NCBI GenBank assembly: GCA_963678705.1
Contig: OY783219.1
Location: 2,418,001 to 2,482,000, forward strand
DNA length: 64,000 nt
Source: Panorpa germanica
Lineage: Eukaryota > Arthropoda > Insecta > Mecoptera > Panorpidae
Reading direction: 5' to 3'
Shown: piece by piece, positions 12,978 to 23,251 of the stretch
Layout of the letters: the number at the start of each line of letters is the position of its first letter
Numbering within the stretch: the stretch's first letter is position 1
Notes under the pieces: generated by a model
What the model was told of the DNA's origin: nothing
Seen by the model: only the letters and a program-made list of their open reading frames with translations
The model's database searches: none
Position numbers and translations under genes: made by a program

Positions 12978-13241
12978 AGATTCTGATTAGTTGGTTAATA
13001 GGTCCTGAGGTACTTTCTTTTTTAGTCTGCGTACTACGAAATTATTGGACATTAGACAGCTGGCCAAATTGTTCGGATGTTCAAGTATTCTCTCTTTGTA
13101 TGCTTTGATTCTTAGCACTATTTCTTCATTAACTGTAGGTATATCCAGATCCCGATGTATTATGTTATTAGGTACAAACCATGGTGCATTCGTGACAATC
13201 TTTAGCATTTGTGATTGGAACCTTTGGATTATTTCAATATT
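12978..13241 (-). pseudogene. Jockey-like reverse transcriptase C-terminal fragment
   Basis: The minus-strand frame reads SNIEIIQRFQSQMLKIVTNA, then PWFVPNNIIHRDLDIP, TVNEEIVLRIKAY and HPNNLASCLMSNN before TAA at about 12989. SN...IQRFQSK.LR.I.NAPW followed by IHRDL.IP.V.EEI is the signature C-terminal region of Jockey-clade ORF2 proteins. Only this tail is present, so it is a 5'-truncated dead copy. It stops abruptly about 15 bp before the MITE at 13257, which may have inserted into it; no continuation was found on the far side. Confidence 0.8.
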
Positions 13242-13256
13242 AGAGAAAAATGTTAT

Positions 13257-13480
13257 ATATAGTTCAAATTACGAGAGTTCGGCGGCAACTCATACTTAAA
13301 ACAAGTTGTGAGGTATAAACTGCCGATAAAAGTAAAAAGCACTGACTCACTTCTTTTTCTATAATGTATATAGAAACGAATTAAACAAAATTCATTATCG
13401 TATTATAGATTTATACCGCTCTTATAACCTCTTTTAAGAATAAGACACCGCCGAACTACCGTGATTTAGACTACATATAG
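13257..13480. mobile_element. MITE family C, copy 1 (uninterrupted, ~223 bp)
   Basis: The left end is TATAGTTCAAATTACGAGAG followed by TTCGGCGGC. The right end is the diverged inverse (..CCGCCGAACTACCG, ending CTACATATAG). The interior matches copy 2 at 15178-15652, for example GTGAGTCAGTGC (inverted here) and CCTATATACATTGTAG. Non-coding. The TATA at the ends fits a TA-targeting (Tc1/mariner-type) element, but the class is inferred. Confidence 0.65.
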
Positions 13481-14324
13481 CGTTTGTTGCGTCAGTTGTA
13501 TATAGATACTATGTATCTTTTATATTTTCTACGTAATATCGCACGCGGCATTATAACATCGCTGACATTTTCTCACATGCGCATAAGGCGATTCCTTCTA
13601 GACTGCCAAAGGTAAAGAAAATTTCCAGCATCAGTTCTTTTAACTTTTGCACGATTTGTATATTACTATATAATTTTCATTATATTTTTCAATTTTATTA
13701 ATTGGTTGTTTTAATATTTTTGTACATACTACACAAGTTCTTCATTTTATGTAGTACACGTGACTCACACCTGATACGTATTTCATGCATCTGTGTTTCA
13801 TAATATTCTCGCTAATGAACAAGTCTAAAATCACTATCAAAAGCTTTCATGTATTTAAATATCAAATATTAACTTGCTTTTCAAAAACTTTATCTATTAT
13901 ATTCAAAACATTATATAATTACCTCGTAATCACTTTCAAATTGTAAAGTTTTAAAGTGTAAATTTAGTATGTACCCAGTACATTTAATATACTATAGGTA
14001 ATATAAATGTATACATATAGGTAGGTAGGGTAGGTAGGGTAGCTACGGCTTGTTTTCACAATGTGATACAGTCCTAAACAGCTACTATGTTGTCTGTAGA
14101 AGTATGTATGTATGTTTGTTGTACGTCCTGTATTATAAAGTACATATTCAGCTTTCCGGTGTCATACAAAATGATGACGCAGAAAACCTTTTCTTCACGT
14201 GCCTTTAAAAAACACCAGGAAAGATTATGAAATTTTTTTTTTACCATTAACAGTTTTTATTGAAGCTCGACTTCGAACTGAGCATGATCGCCTAAACTAT
14301 ACATAACTAATATCAGTGTTTTTT

Positions 14325-14385
14325 TATATATAATTTCTCGGGCTTCCTAGGCACGTAGCCTTTTATCGCCCCTAATATTATTCTG
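14325..14385 (-). mobile_element. Second 3' end of the same LINE family
   Basis: The minus strand reads GGGGCGATAAAAGG, then TAGGAAGCCCGAGAAATTAT and an A-rich tail. The element at 15341-15583 reads GGGCGAAAAAAGG, AGAAGCCCGTGAAGTATTAT and an A-rich tail. Only about 60 bp is alignable. Confidence 0.45.
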
Positions 14386-14502
14386 CTTCTTCTTATACTT
14401 TATATCCAGACAATAAGAATGATCTATTCATGGCTACTTTCTAATATCAGTTGATTAGCAAAAGTCGCGAGCCTCACATGTTAGTTCAAATACTTTTTAA
14501 TG

Positions 14503-14711
14503 TTAAATCAGTAGTGATACTATGTCAGTTTCAGCGTATTTTTCCTTAGTCGAAGAATGAATTTGCTTAAGATTTTCCACAAGTACATCGTAACTCTCCT
14601 TTGCTGCTTTTTTCAATTTCTTATATAGACTTGACGTTTTGTTAGCGTCCACATAGTAAACAAGAGAGTCGTGGTTGCTAATGGAACGCTGCAACAAAAG
14701 GTTTCGTTCCA
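14503..14711 (-). CDS. Possible terminal coding exon, unknown protein
   Basis: The minus strand has an acceptor-like TGTATTGTCAG just before 14711. An open frame to TAA at 14503 follows, encoding ERNLLLQRSISNHDSLVYYV, then LYKKLKKAAKESYDVLVENL and ending ETDIVSLLI. The second half looks like a charged amphipathic helix and its codon use is unlike AT-driven noise. The frame also stays open upstream of the putative acceptor to about 14830, so the exon start is uncertain. No upstream exon could be joined in frame. It could be a gene end, a transposon-derived remnant or chance. The LINE 3' end at 14385-14325 lies downstream in the same orientation. Confidence 0.35.
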
Positions 14712-15177
14712 CTGACAATACAGTACAGCACAAATATACACTAAAATACTGGAAGACACAAGGGGTTTTCGTTGATGTTCTCCGTTGTATTGTATATGTT
14801 CTGTTACGTTGCTTAGAAGGTGGTGGATATATGTGATAGTTATACCCCCCTTCCCACTACTCCCCGACTCCGCCACTTTCTCTTCATACATTTACAACCC
14901 TATTTGGTACAGTACAACATTTTGTCCTTGGTAATACTTTCTCGGTAACGCGTTTGTCTACCAACTAGAATGGCGCGGGATGGCGGGATGGTTAGGGGGT
15001 GGTGAATACCCTATGCGACTGTAAGCATTATTGAAGTAAGACTAACTATGTAAGTTGTCTCAATATCCAGTGGCTTGCAAGCAAAGGAAACTGTTGGGAC
15101 ACTAAAATACAAAAAGAAATTTATAGTTTTATAAAGGGAAACCATTTAATATTAGCCTGTGTATCTACATATACGTA

Positions 15178-15652
15178 TATAGTTCAAATTATGAGAGTTC
15201 GGCGCCGATTCATACTTGAAAAAGGTTATAAGCGCCGTATAAATCTGTGAAACAATATTGAATTTTATCTTATTCGTTCCTATATACATTGTAGAAAAAT
15301 CCGTGAGTCAGTGCTTTTTCCTAGTATCGGCAGTTTATATATATATTTTTTTAATAATACTTCACGGGCTTCTTTGGACCACTGTCCTTTTTTCGCCCTT
15401 CTTACTTCATTTTATTTACATTTTACCTATTTACATTTCATTTATTATTACTACCTAAACTTTTAAATCCGCTATATTCCATATCCCGTCTACGACTAAG
15501 CACACTGGCCACCTCGGATTAGTAGTTCCTGCATACTCGTTAGTAACACAACTCCATTTTTTACCAAAACTCAGTACAAATTACGGCAGTTTATATGGCA
15601 CAACTTGTTTTAAGAGTGAGTCGCCGCCCAACTCTCGTAATTTGAACTATAG
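15178..15652. mobile_element. MITE family C, copy 2 (split by a LINE insertion)
   Basis: The left end is TATAGTTCAAATTATGAGAG and the right end is CTCTCGTAATTTGAACTATA. Removing the insertion at 15341-15583 and one copy of its 13-bp duplication leaves about 219 bp, matching the ~223 bp of the uninterrupted copy. It is in opposite orientation to copy 1. Confidence 0.7.
15341..15596 (-). mobile_element. 5'-truncated LINE inserted in the MITE, with 13-bp target-site duplication
   Basis: CGGCAGTTTATAT occurs at 15328-15340 and again at 15584-15596, exactly flanking 243 bp of foreign sequence. On the minus strand the insert starts with about 40 open codons, including WPVCLVVDGIWNIADLKV and a TAG stop, which resembles the last residues of LINE ORF2 proteins. 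An AT-rich 3' UTR follows, containing GAAGCCCGTGAAGTATTATT and an A-rich tail at the left junction. The layout (duplication, truncated 5' end, A-rich 3' tail) is that of target-primed reverse transcription. Confidence 0.7.
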
Positions 15653-15741
15653 CTTCCCAACGCCGTAAGATGCTGTAGAAGTTATTTTTTTTTAGATTAG
15701 TCTTGGATTGATTGTTTCAGAATAAGATTTGAAACATAATA

Positions 15742-15992
15742 CCCAGTAAACATTTTGGAGTCACTTTGGCATCATATTGAAGATGCGTCATGATTTTTTT
15801 GTCATGAAAGAGTTCATTTATAGTTCAGTTTCCCACATTTTTTCATATAAAATGTCTACTTTGCCTACAAATGGCGAAATTACTCCACCTGTCGGAGTAC
15901 AAATGAAGATAAAGTTGATGCGAACTATAATTGAGGTGAAATAGTGATAGAAACGTCACTAAATAGGGCACTTCACCTAATTGTTTACTGGG
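15742..15992. mobile_element. MITE family D, copy 1 (251 bp)
   Basis: The ends are CCCAGTAAACATTTTGGAGT and, inverted, CCCAGTAAACAATTAGGTGA. TAATA flanks both sides (15737-15741 and 15993-15997), a possible 5-bp target duplication, though in AT-rich DNA a simple TA duplication is as likely. About 95% identical by eye to 20518-20771 across its whole length. Non-coding. Confidence 0.75.
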
Positions 15993-16149
15993 TAATAATA
16001 ATAAGTATCAGATTATGTTCAAATAGATTTTAAATATTGTATTTTTGTACGTCACTGGATTTTTCTTCCACTAACGCTTTTGTAATAAGAGTCAGATGTC
16101 CTCCCAGTATCATTATTACTATGAGTTTGTCGTATCTAATATATAAGTC

Positions 16150-16168
16150 TATATACATGTATATATAT

Positions 16169-16211
<43 letters not shown>
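16150..16211. repeat. (AT)n microsatellite
   Basis: Alternating AT/TA with two CATG interruptions. It creates spurious Tyr-Ile reading frames on both strands. Confidence 0.95.
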
Positions 16212-16214
<3 letters not shown>

Positions 16215-16764
16215 AAGACATTATGAGAATTATTATAAAAATAGTGAGCACTTCTCTTGTATTTTTTGTGTGCGTCATGTGTGTCGACAGCACTCTTGTC
16301 ATTATCAAAACATAAATTTCTTTTGGGCTCACCTTGTATAAGAGAGATGGCAACTGGTTAAAAGGTTAAAGGGTTAGAACCATCCAATTTCTAACTCCTT
16401 ACAATTTCTAAGTAATTATTCATAGATGTTCTAATTATTAAGAATTTTTTAGCGTATAATAATGCATAGTATTCTTCACTCGGATTTGGATAGTTTCAAA
16501 ACGCCATGACGTCATTCGAGCGGACTGTTTTGTTCCAGTCAACAAGGAATCCATGTCACTGTTACTAATTACTTACTTATATGAAAATTAGAAATACTAC
16601 ATATGGTAGTTGTTCATAGAAAATATTTTCTGCTTTATCCATATCTAGATCAGCAAAGCTTTTGTCATAGTAAAGCAAAGCAAAGCACAGTAAAGTAAGC
16701 TTAGCTTGTCATTAAGTAAACGAGGTATATAAAGCTTTATTCAATTCAAGGACAAGGACTGTAT

Positions 16765-16779
16765 CACACACACACACAC
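16765..16779. repeat. (CA)n microsatellite
   Basis: About seven CA units. Confidence 0.8.
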
Positions 16780-17310
16780 TATGTACAATGTTTCATTCGG
16801 CTCTGGGTAGAAAACTCATCACGTGACTGTATACAATATTGCTGGCTGAAATAATTATTGTCTCTGTTTTAGCGTTAGTCGTGGAGAGTATATCATTATA
16901 CGATATATTTAACAATGTACCTAGCTATAAGTCTACGGGAACAGGCATGGACAAGGTTTTACAACCTGGTGCTAATTCATGTTTACTTATTTTCCACATT
17001 ATTTAAGTTTAAGGTCAAAACGATAAAAAAGAAGCATATTTTCGATATTTTTTGACGACACAGTTAATATATAATTATTTCTATAGGAACTACATGATAA
17101 AATGACATTTGAAGAATACTTTGTGAAATTTTCATAAATAAATGTCAAGAAATGAGGCATTGACAGCGAATCTCCGCAGACATTACAAAAAAAAGTAACA
17201 TTGCGGTGCCACTCATAACTCATCACTGGATTTTCTGAAATCGAAAAACCAAAATGATTTCATTAGTTGATAAGTTTCTGCAGGTAACACTGTTGAGTGT
17301 TTCTTTTTTT

Positions 17311-17354
17311 ATACCGATCTTCAGATACCGATTTTCCGAATACCGATTCTTCAG
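17311..17354 (+). repeat. Short tandem repeat, ATACCGATYTTC-type unit, three copies
   Basis: Three imperfect ~15-17-bp units: ATACCGATCTTCAG, ATACCGATTTTCCGA and ATACCGATTCTTCAG. They sit just before dispersed repeat family E. Confidence 0.6.
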
Positions 17355-17375
17355 AAAATTTGTTATTTTAAAATA

Positions 17376-17650
17376 CAGCGTTACCTCGGCATTTGGTAAA
17401 GAAAGAGTGTGTAAAATTTCAAAAGGATCGGTGCAGTAGATTTTTAGATAGAGAGGACACAGACTCTGAAAAAGCTAAGTGTGAGAAACACTTAGCAGAG
17501 AAAGCAGAGCAGAGAGGTGAAGATTTAAAACTATATCTCCGACAGTTTTACTCCAATCGACTTCAAATTTTTACACGATAACCTTAATATGTTATACAAT
17601 AATTTAAATAAATTTAAAAAAAACGTCCAAAACCCTCTCCACTCCCCTCC
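17376..17650 (+). repeat. Dispersed repeat family E, copy 1
   Basis: Shares CAGCGTTACCTCG.CATTT, GAAAGAGTGTG.AAAATTTC, CTCCGACAGTTTTACTCCAA and a pyrimidine-rich end with 42236-42522, in the same orientation. No coding potential is shared between copies. Transposon class unknown. Confidence 0.65.
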
Positions 17651-20517
17651 CCTCCCCGCCCCTTCCCTTCGCACCCCTCCCCACTCTCTAAAGTTGGTTG
17701 ATACTTTTGAGGACACTTAACAAGTAAATACGGCTAAAAGCTTAGGCTTACTCTGCTTTTCTCGCTCTAACATTTCAAATACATGAAACTACATTTGATT
17801 ACAAATAACATTTAGAATATTCTTTAAAAGAATCGAATTTTTTGAAAATATATTTTCTTTTTTAAATTTCTCGAACCACAGCTTCTTGATCTTCACTGTT
17901 TTAGAGTGTTGTAACATATACCTAAACAGGAATATTTAGTAAGAAATAGATATATGAGACATGTATTGTCGGTTGTCGAGGTACTTGTGTACTTATTCAG
18001 CAATGTGAAGTTACTAGTATATGGTATATACGTACTGATTGTTACATATGTAATGAGAGATGGAGTTGCGTTGTCTTTACACGTAGAGTAGATAGAGTAG
18101 ACGGTGGTATACTGCTACGTTGATGATTAATTAATAATGTAACATAAATTATGTGTTTCCGAAACAATAAAAATACAGTGTGGCTTTATGGCTGGTATAG
18201 ATATGTACTAGTCTATTATTTTGTTGTGAAAGATATACTGGATGTTCATTAATTAAACAGTGCATATTATATATATACATACACAGATGTACCCAAATAG
18301 TTTTCAAAAGTATTTAAACACCAGATAGACCAGGATTTGCTCATATAAGCAAATAATAAATCAAATAATTTTGTCTTAAGACAAAATTGTCGCAAGTAGT
18401 TCTGATAAGGTTTCATGATCTTAAGACAGTCGTATTTCCAGTGTGTGCTCGACCTAAGACTAAGAAAATATATCAAAATCAATACAATACAAAAAAGGGT
18501 AACAAAACCATGTTCAGAATTTTAAATAAAATATCATTTACTTTTATTTTCCTTGTATATATTTTTTCTTGTTTGAAAATCAAAGATTTATAGTATAAAA
18601 CTTTGACAAGATTATATTTGAAGAAGACGAAGAAAAAAGAAGGGTACAAAAATACGCTCTTATCTGGCTCTAGAAAGTATGCAACCAAGCCGCACCGTTC
18701 AACTTTTTTTCTCGTCAAAGAATACACGTTAAAAAATATATTGAACTACAGTTAAAAAATAATAATACAAAAAAATTGAAACGTCATTGCTAAATATAAA
18801 ATATGATTTTGTGAAATTATGATCGACCAGGGAGTCGGTGCAGGTCTCGTAATCGTGAATTATTACTTGTTCGAAGAGACACATATTTCATCGTTAGCGA
18901 AGGATATTAGGTGTTGTTAATAGATTCACAACAGTGGACGCGAGAAGAATATTATTTGTTTACGCGATTCGTATGGTGGCTCGAAAACGGCTCCGCGCAT
19001 TTTCCTGAAAATTGCCTATTTCGTAAAGAAAAAATTCTAAGACTTTTTGCATCCTCGGATTTTCTCCTGAATTTCCTGGAAACTCGTAATTTTGGAAAAA
19101 CTAAAAACAAATTTTTTACTTTTTGCTCTACAACTTTTAATTCATAAAAGATAGAAAGTTGAAATTTGGCATGTGTATTACGGTGTTCAATGCTAACATT
19201 TTTTGAAAATTAAATATTTAAAGATTGGAAAAGAGGGCGGAAACTTTGGAGAAGACTCAAATTTTGGATGAAATATGTTATTAAAAAAAAAAATCAAAAT
19301 TAAAAAATTTTATTTTGGGGTCACGAGGGTGAAAATTGGACTAGAAAGTTGAAATGTTATACATGGGCTAACTTTGGTACCTTATTTACAAATCGAAAAA
19401 AAAATTTCAACTTTTGAAATGTTAATGAACAATTTAAAAAAAAAATATTTTTTTAGTCAGTTTATATGAAAAATTATTTGTTGTTATATGTAAAATAAAT
19501 ATGTAACAACTTTAATATTTCAATTTAAAAATGGAATTAAAATTTGAAATGAAATTCAAGTTGTACACAAAGGACAGTCGTCGCTTGCTCGCTTATATTA
19601 TAGTAGCAGCCAAGGAACAGGTATCTTGAGCAACACATAAAGTTTTGATATTATGCAAGTAGTAAATAATAATTATTTTCAACTACAGTGTAGCCAGCCG
19701 TTCTTGATATAATTTTTTACAATCTAATATTAATTAAAATAATTAAATAACGCAATAATACATGACGGTGTTAAATATAACAAGTAGCGTCACATAAAAC
19801 GTCACGTTTTATTTGTTATAATAAATGTTATTACAGTGTCACAGCTATGTTTAATTCTTTACATTTATAGCCGCAATATTTCAATAACTGTTTAGCACCA
19901 CTAAGTATAACGAGTGGTGCCTCTGCCCTCTCCCTCTCCCACACCTCTACAAACGTTACAAAACTGCAAAACAAATTACAGCAAATCAGAGCAACAAAAG
20001 CAAAATCTGATAAAATTTACATTTGTTGTTTAAATACTAAAGCATAATAATTTGAAGGGAACTAACAAATAAATAGCTACCACTGCCACACCACGGAAGG
20101 TGGGTTGGAAAGGGGAACTAGGGGTGTATATACCTACCCCTTTATATGAGGAGCAATTATTATAAAATTATAATTATACAACGATATATTATGTAGGCAC
20201 AATATGGTGAATGGAAATTAAATGCGAGATATTACAATCAGAAATTAGTAGCTGCTCAAATATACATAAGCTGTTAAACTTAAATTAATTAGGAAATATA
20301 TTATGCCTGTTAGTATTAGTATAAGTGTTATTAGGCTCTTGGAAATAAAAATAACGAGTTAATTTAATGAGAAATGCGCATAGCCCTTTGTTTGCGTAAG
20401 AAAATTCATTCAACATTGAAATAGTACTAACTTTAAAACGATATGTGTCAAAACTTCATGTTATTGTCACGTGACACGTGTTATTTGGCTAGGAATATCT
20501 TTCTATTAACAATCAAT
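17651..20517. other. AT-rich DNA with low-complexity stretches
   Basis: The segment 19130-19480 is rich in AAAGTTGAAATTT-like wording, typical of unclassified insect repeats, but is single-copy here. A Lys/Phe-rich frame at 18911-19147 is AT-driven. Confidence 0.4.
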
Positions 20518-20771
20518 TCCAGTAAACATTTTGGAGTCACTTTGACATCACATTGAAGATGCGTCATGATTTTTTTGTCATAAAAGAGTTCATTTATAGA
20601 TAAGTTTCTCACATTTTTTCATATAAAATGTCTACTTTATCGGCTACAGATGGCGAAATTACTCCACCTGTCGGAATACAAATGAAGATAAAGTTGATGC
20701 GAACTATAATTGAAGTGAAATAGTGATAGAAACGTCACAAAATAGGGCACTTCACCAAATTGTTTACTGGG
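20518..20771. mobile_element. MITE family D, copy 2 (~254 bp)
   Basis: Same orientation and nearly the same sequence as 15742-15992, including GATGCGTCATGATTTTTTTG and GAAATTACTCCACCTGTCGG. The first C of the left end is lost. The right end, GTTTACTGGG, is followed within four bases by dispersed repeat family F. Confidence 0.75.
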
Positions 20772-20774
20772 ATA

Positions 20775-20936
20775 TTTATCAACACACGAAATTTTAGATT
20801 TTTTCATTATTTTGAAAATTACAAGAGTATAGCATCATTAAAACTGTTTGAGCCACGGAATGCCATGAAATTTTGACATTTCGTTTAAAACTTGGTACTA
20901 TTTAAAAATCATATGGATTTATTAATAGTGGCGCCA
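20775..20936 (+). repeat. Dispersed repeat family F, copy 1
   Basis: Starts TTTATCAACACACGAAATT and ends TAGTGGCG; matches 60647-60818 in the same orientation with blocks such as CATGAAATTTTGACA, TTGGTACTAT and AATCATATGG. About 75-80% identity by eye. Directly follows MITE D copy 2. Confidence 0.6.
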
Positions 20937-21278
20937 TTTATATTTCATCCTACAAAGTTAAACATTTATTTGTCTGTTACAATCACATCGCTAGGGGTGG
21001 TCAGTAGAAATGTATTTCCTTCATTGTCTCTGCCCCTAACTTGAAGCACATAAATTCTTTACACTGCCTTAAATATGTCTCTATGCATTTCCGTCATCTA
21101 ATCTTGGTTCTGCATTTATTTATGTAGCGGCGAAAAACACAAACTTTTAAACAAAAACCTTAAGAAACTTTCTTTTAAAGATTTGTCCACAAATTGATAA
21201 TATTTGAATACAGAAATCATTGGTTGACTTTTTAAATAAGATATGAACTTTTAAGTTTTCGAAATAATAAAAAAAACA

Positions 21279-21300
21279 TTTATTTTAAAATAATTTTATT
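21279..21300 (-). terminator. Polyadenylation signals of the three-exon gene
   Basis: Two AATAAA hexamers occur on the minus strand at 21300-21295 and 21284-21279, about 70-90 nt downstream of the TAA stop. A T-rich stretch follows. This matches a short 3' UTR for the gene ending at 21368. Confidence 0.5.
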
Positions 21301-21367
21301 TTAAAACTAGTTAATACAATTGAAAAATTCCTTGTCATGTCTTTGAGCACTGTGACAACCCCCGCGT

Positions 21368-22557
21368 TTACGTTTGACGGTTTAATGGTTCAGAAGTCTT
21401 CGTATCTGAACCACCACTGTCGTCACTATCACTATCACTATCACTGTCGCTGTCACTAAGGTCACTTGCATGCCACTTTGTTGTGAGAGTTAATGCTTTA
21501 AATCGCGATGCATCTTTTTCTTTTTTATATCTTCCCAATTGCAGTGTGACTGTAAAGAGTTGAAATTGAGACATTTTTCGTTCTTTTTTTGCCGTTGCTT
21601 CTTTCAACTCTGCCTGCAACTCTTCCTCTTTTTGGGGTGTCATAACTCCTTCTGCTCTCAATTGTTCTCTCTGGAATGATAATATATAAATTAATCTACT
21701 AATGAATTAGTGTACAAAAAATTAAGGAAGTTTCTCTTCAAAACACGTGTAATGGTATGAAACTTACGTGGTTGCGAATACGATCCTCTTCTCTTCGATA
21801 ATGTGCAATTTTTTTCTTGGTGTCGTTATAAATAGCGAATTTAAGAGGACTCATCTTTTGGCATAATTCTGCGATACTAAGCGGCCACGCTCTTCTGAAA
21901 AATAAACAGATTATTTATAACTTAGTACGATACTGAATTTTTGAAAATAACCTATCTTGTAGAGAAAAGATTCTAGATAAATAGTAAGACACATTTTTTT
22001 TGGAAAATATAGTTTATACATTATACATAATCACTTACGTATTTTGTATTTGTATTTGGCGTAAATTCGAAAAAGGAAATGAAGTAATTTTTGTTCTGTA
22101 ACTTTAAAGAAAGGAACTGGAAATTTTGCATAATTATTTCGCTTTTAAATTTCAATTCAATTTTATTAAATATTAGAAATAGTTATATTTGTGAATTATG
22201 TAATACTTTAGTATCTAATAGTAAAAAGAAACTAAAATTTGACACGTGTCCCAGAATCTAAAATTTTGAGAAAAAGTATATATTTAAATAAAAAAGTTTT
22301 TTCTTGTACGATTTATAAATACACTCTTAAAAATTATGTTCATGTGAATTATTACAATTAAATTACGAATTCTTTTATGAAATTTAAATCAAATATACCT
22401 TAAACAAATCAATCCTATATATAATATAGTAACTATATAATGTATGTAATTGTATAATATATAGTAATTTAAAATAAGTAGTAATATAGAATACTTACGT
22501 GAGAACGTATCTATCTTCTTCACTAAGCTGGTAAAAAGCGTCCGTAAGTAATGCCAT
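21368..22557 (-). CDS. Three-exon gene, unknown 162-residue protein with acidic Ser-Asp tail
   Basis: Exons on the minus strand are 22557-22499, 21894-21768 and 21670-21368. Intron 1 (604 nt) begins GTAAGT and ends TTTTTCAG; intron 2 (97 nt) begins GTAAGT and ends ATTCCAG. Phases are 2 and 0, so the frame stays open from ATG to TAA. The protein starts MALLTDAFYQLSEEDRY. It has a Trp-containing stretch near residues 20-35, then a highly charged, probably helical or coiled-coil region (about 50-110, rich in K, E, R, Q). It ends in an acidic Ser-Asp repeat (about 133-145) resembling casein-kinase-2 substrate tails, then a polar end. There is no signal peptide or membrane segment. The ATG sits in an A-rich context ending in ATGG. 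I do not recognise the family. A nuclear or chromatin-associated role is only a guess from composition. The gene structure is strong; the function is unknown. Confidence 0.8.
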
Positions 22558-22666
22558 TTTTTTTCAAAATTAGAACTTGATCACTGGAGAACTATCACAG
22601 AGCACAAATCACTGTTAATAGTTTGAATGTTTAAATTCTGATATCGAAAATCGTTTAGGGGTCCCA

Positions 22667-22674
22667 TTTTTATA
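22667..22674 (-). promoter_or_regulatory. TATA box of the three-exon gene
   Basis: The minus strand reads TATAAAAA here, about 110 nt upstream of the predicted ATG. An arthropod-Inr-like TCAGAA follows with its A at 22639, 35 nt after the first T of the TATA box, slightly wider than usual. An E-box CACGTG lies further upstream at 22808-22813. The placement fits a short 5' UTR of about 80 nt with no upstream ATG. Confidence 0.5.
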
Positions 22675-22888
22675 CTGTTTCCCCCACCCACATTTGGCAA
22701 AAGGGTTATCTCTGCATATTTTACCTTTCTCTTTCACTCATTTTTACTCTAATTTTTATTATCTTGGCAGTTTTACCTGCTGTCTGTATTTAGACAGTTA
22801 ACAAACCCACGTGATCATTTTTTCTTAATTTATCAATTGTATTTGTACCATTAATTGTAATTCTTTTTTAATTCGCGTCTAAACTCTT

Positions 22889-23071
22889 TCAGCGAGCGAT
22901 ATCTGTATCAGGACGGCCAGAGACGGCCTTAGGGGATGGCAAGCAGGACAATCGCCCGGGGACTAGCTCCCTATCGGAACAAGTAGAAAGAAACATAACT
23001 ATATATGTATTTGAATCTCGCTCTTTAGAAATCCCACTAGAATCTCTGTTTATATCTTTTAAGACATTCAT
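22889..23071 (-). other. GC-richer open stretch between the gene and the minisatellite
   Basis: A 60-codon minus-strand frame includes CSDRELVPGRLSCLPSPKAV and ends TDIAR. The stretch at 22895-22985 is markedly richer in G+C than its surroundings. There is no recognisable domain, and no splice context ties it to the three-exon gene. It may be a transposon scrap. Confidence 0.2.
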
Positions 23072-23251
23072 GTGCCTTAGTTTTTCATTATTAATATTTG
23101 TCGTCTTTTGGCTTGTTAACTTTTATAAATCTTACAATATAAAATTTTAATACTCTCCATTTATTTATTTAAAACTTTTGCAATTCTCGTCAATCATCAT
23201 TAAAAATACTATTTTCAATTTACATAAATTACACAAAAAAACAAATACCTC

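Noticed and set aside
16030-16353. 107- and 92-codon frames on opposite strands
   Set aside because: Both run through the AT microsatellite and encode Tyr-Ile repeats.
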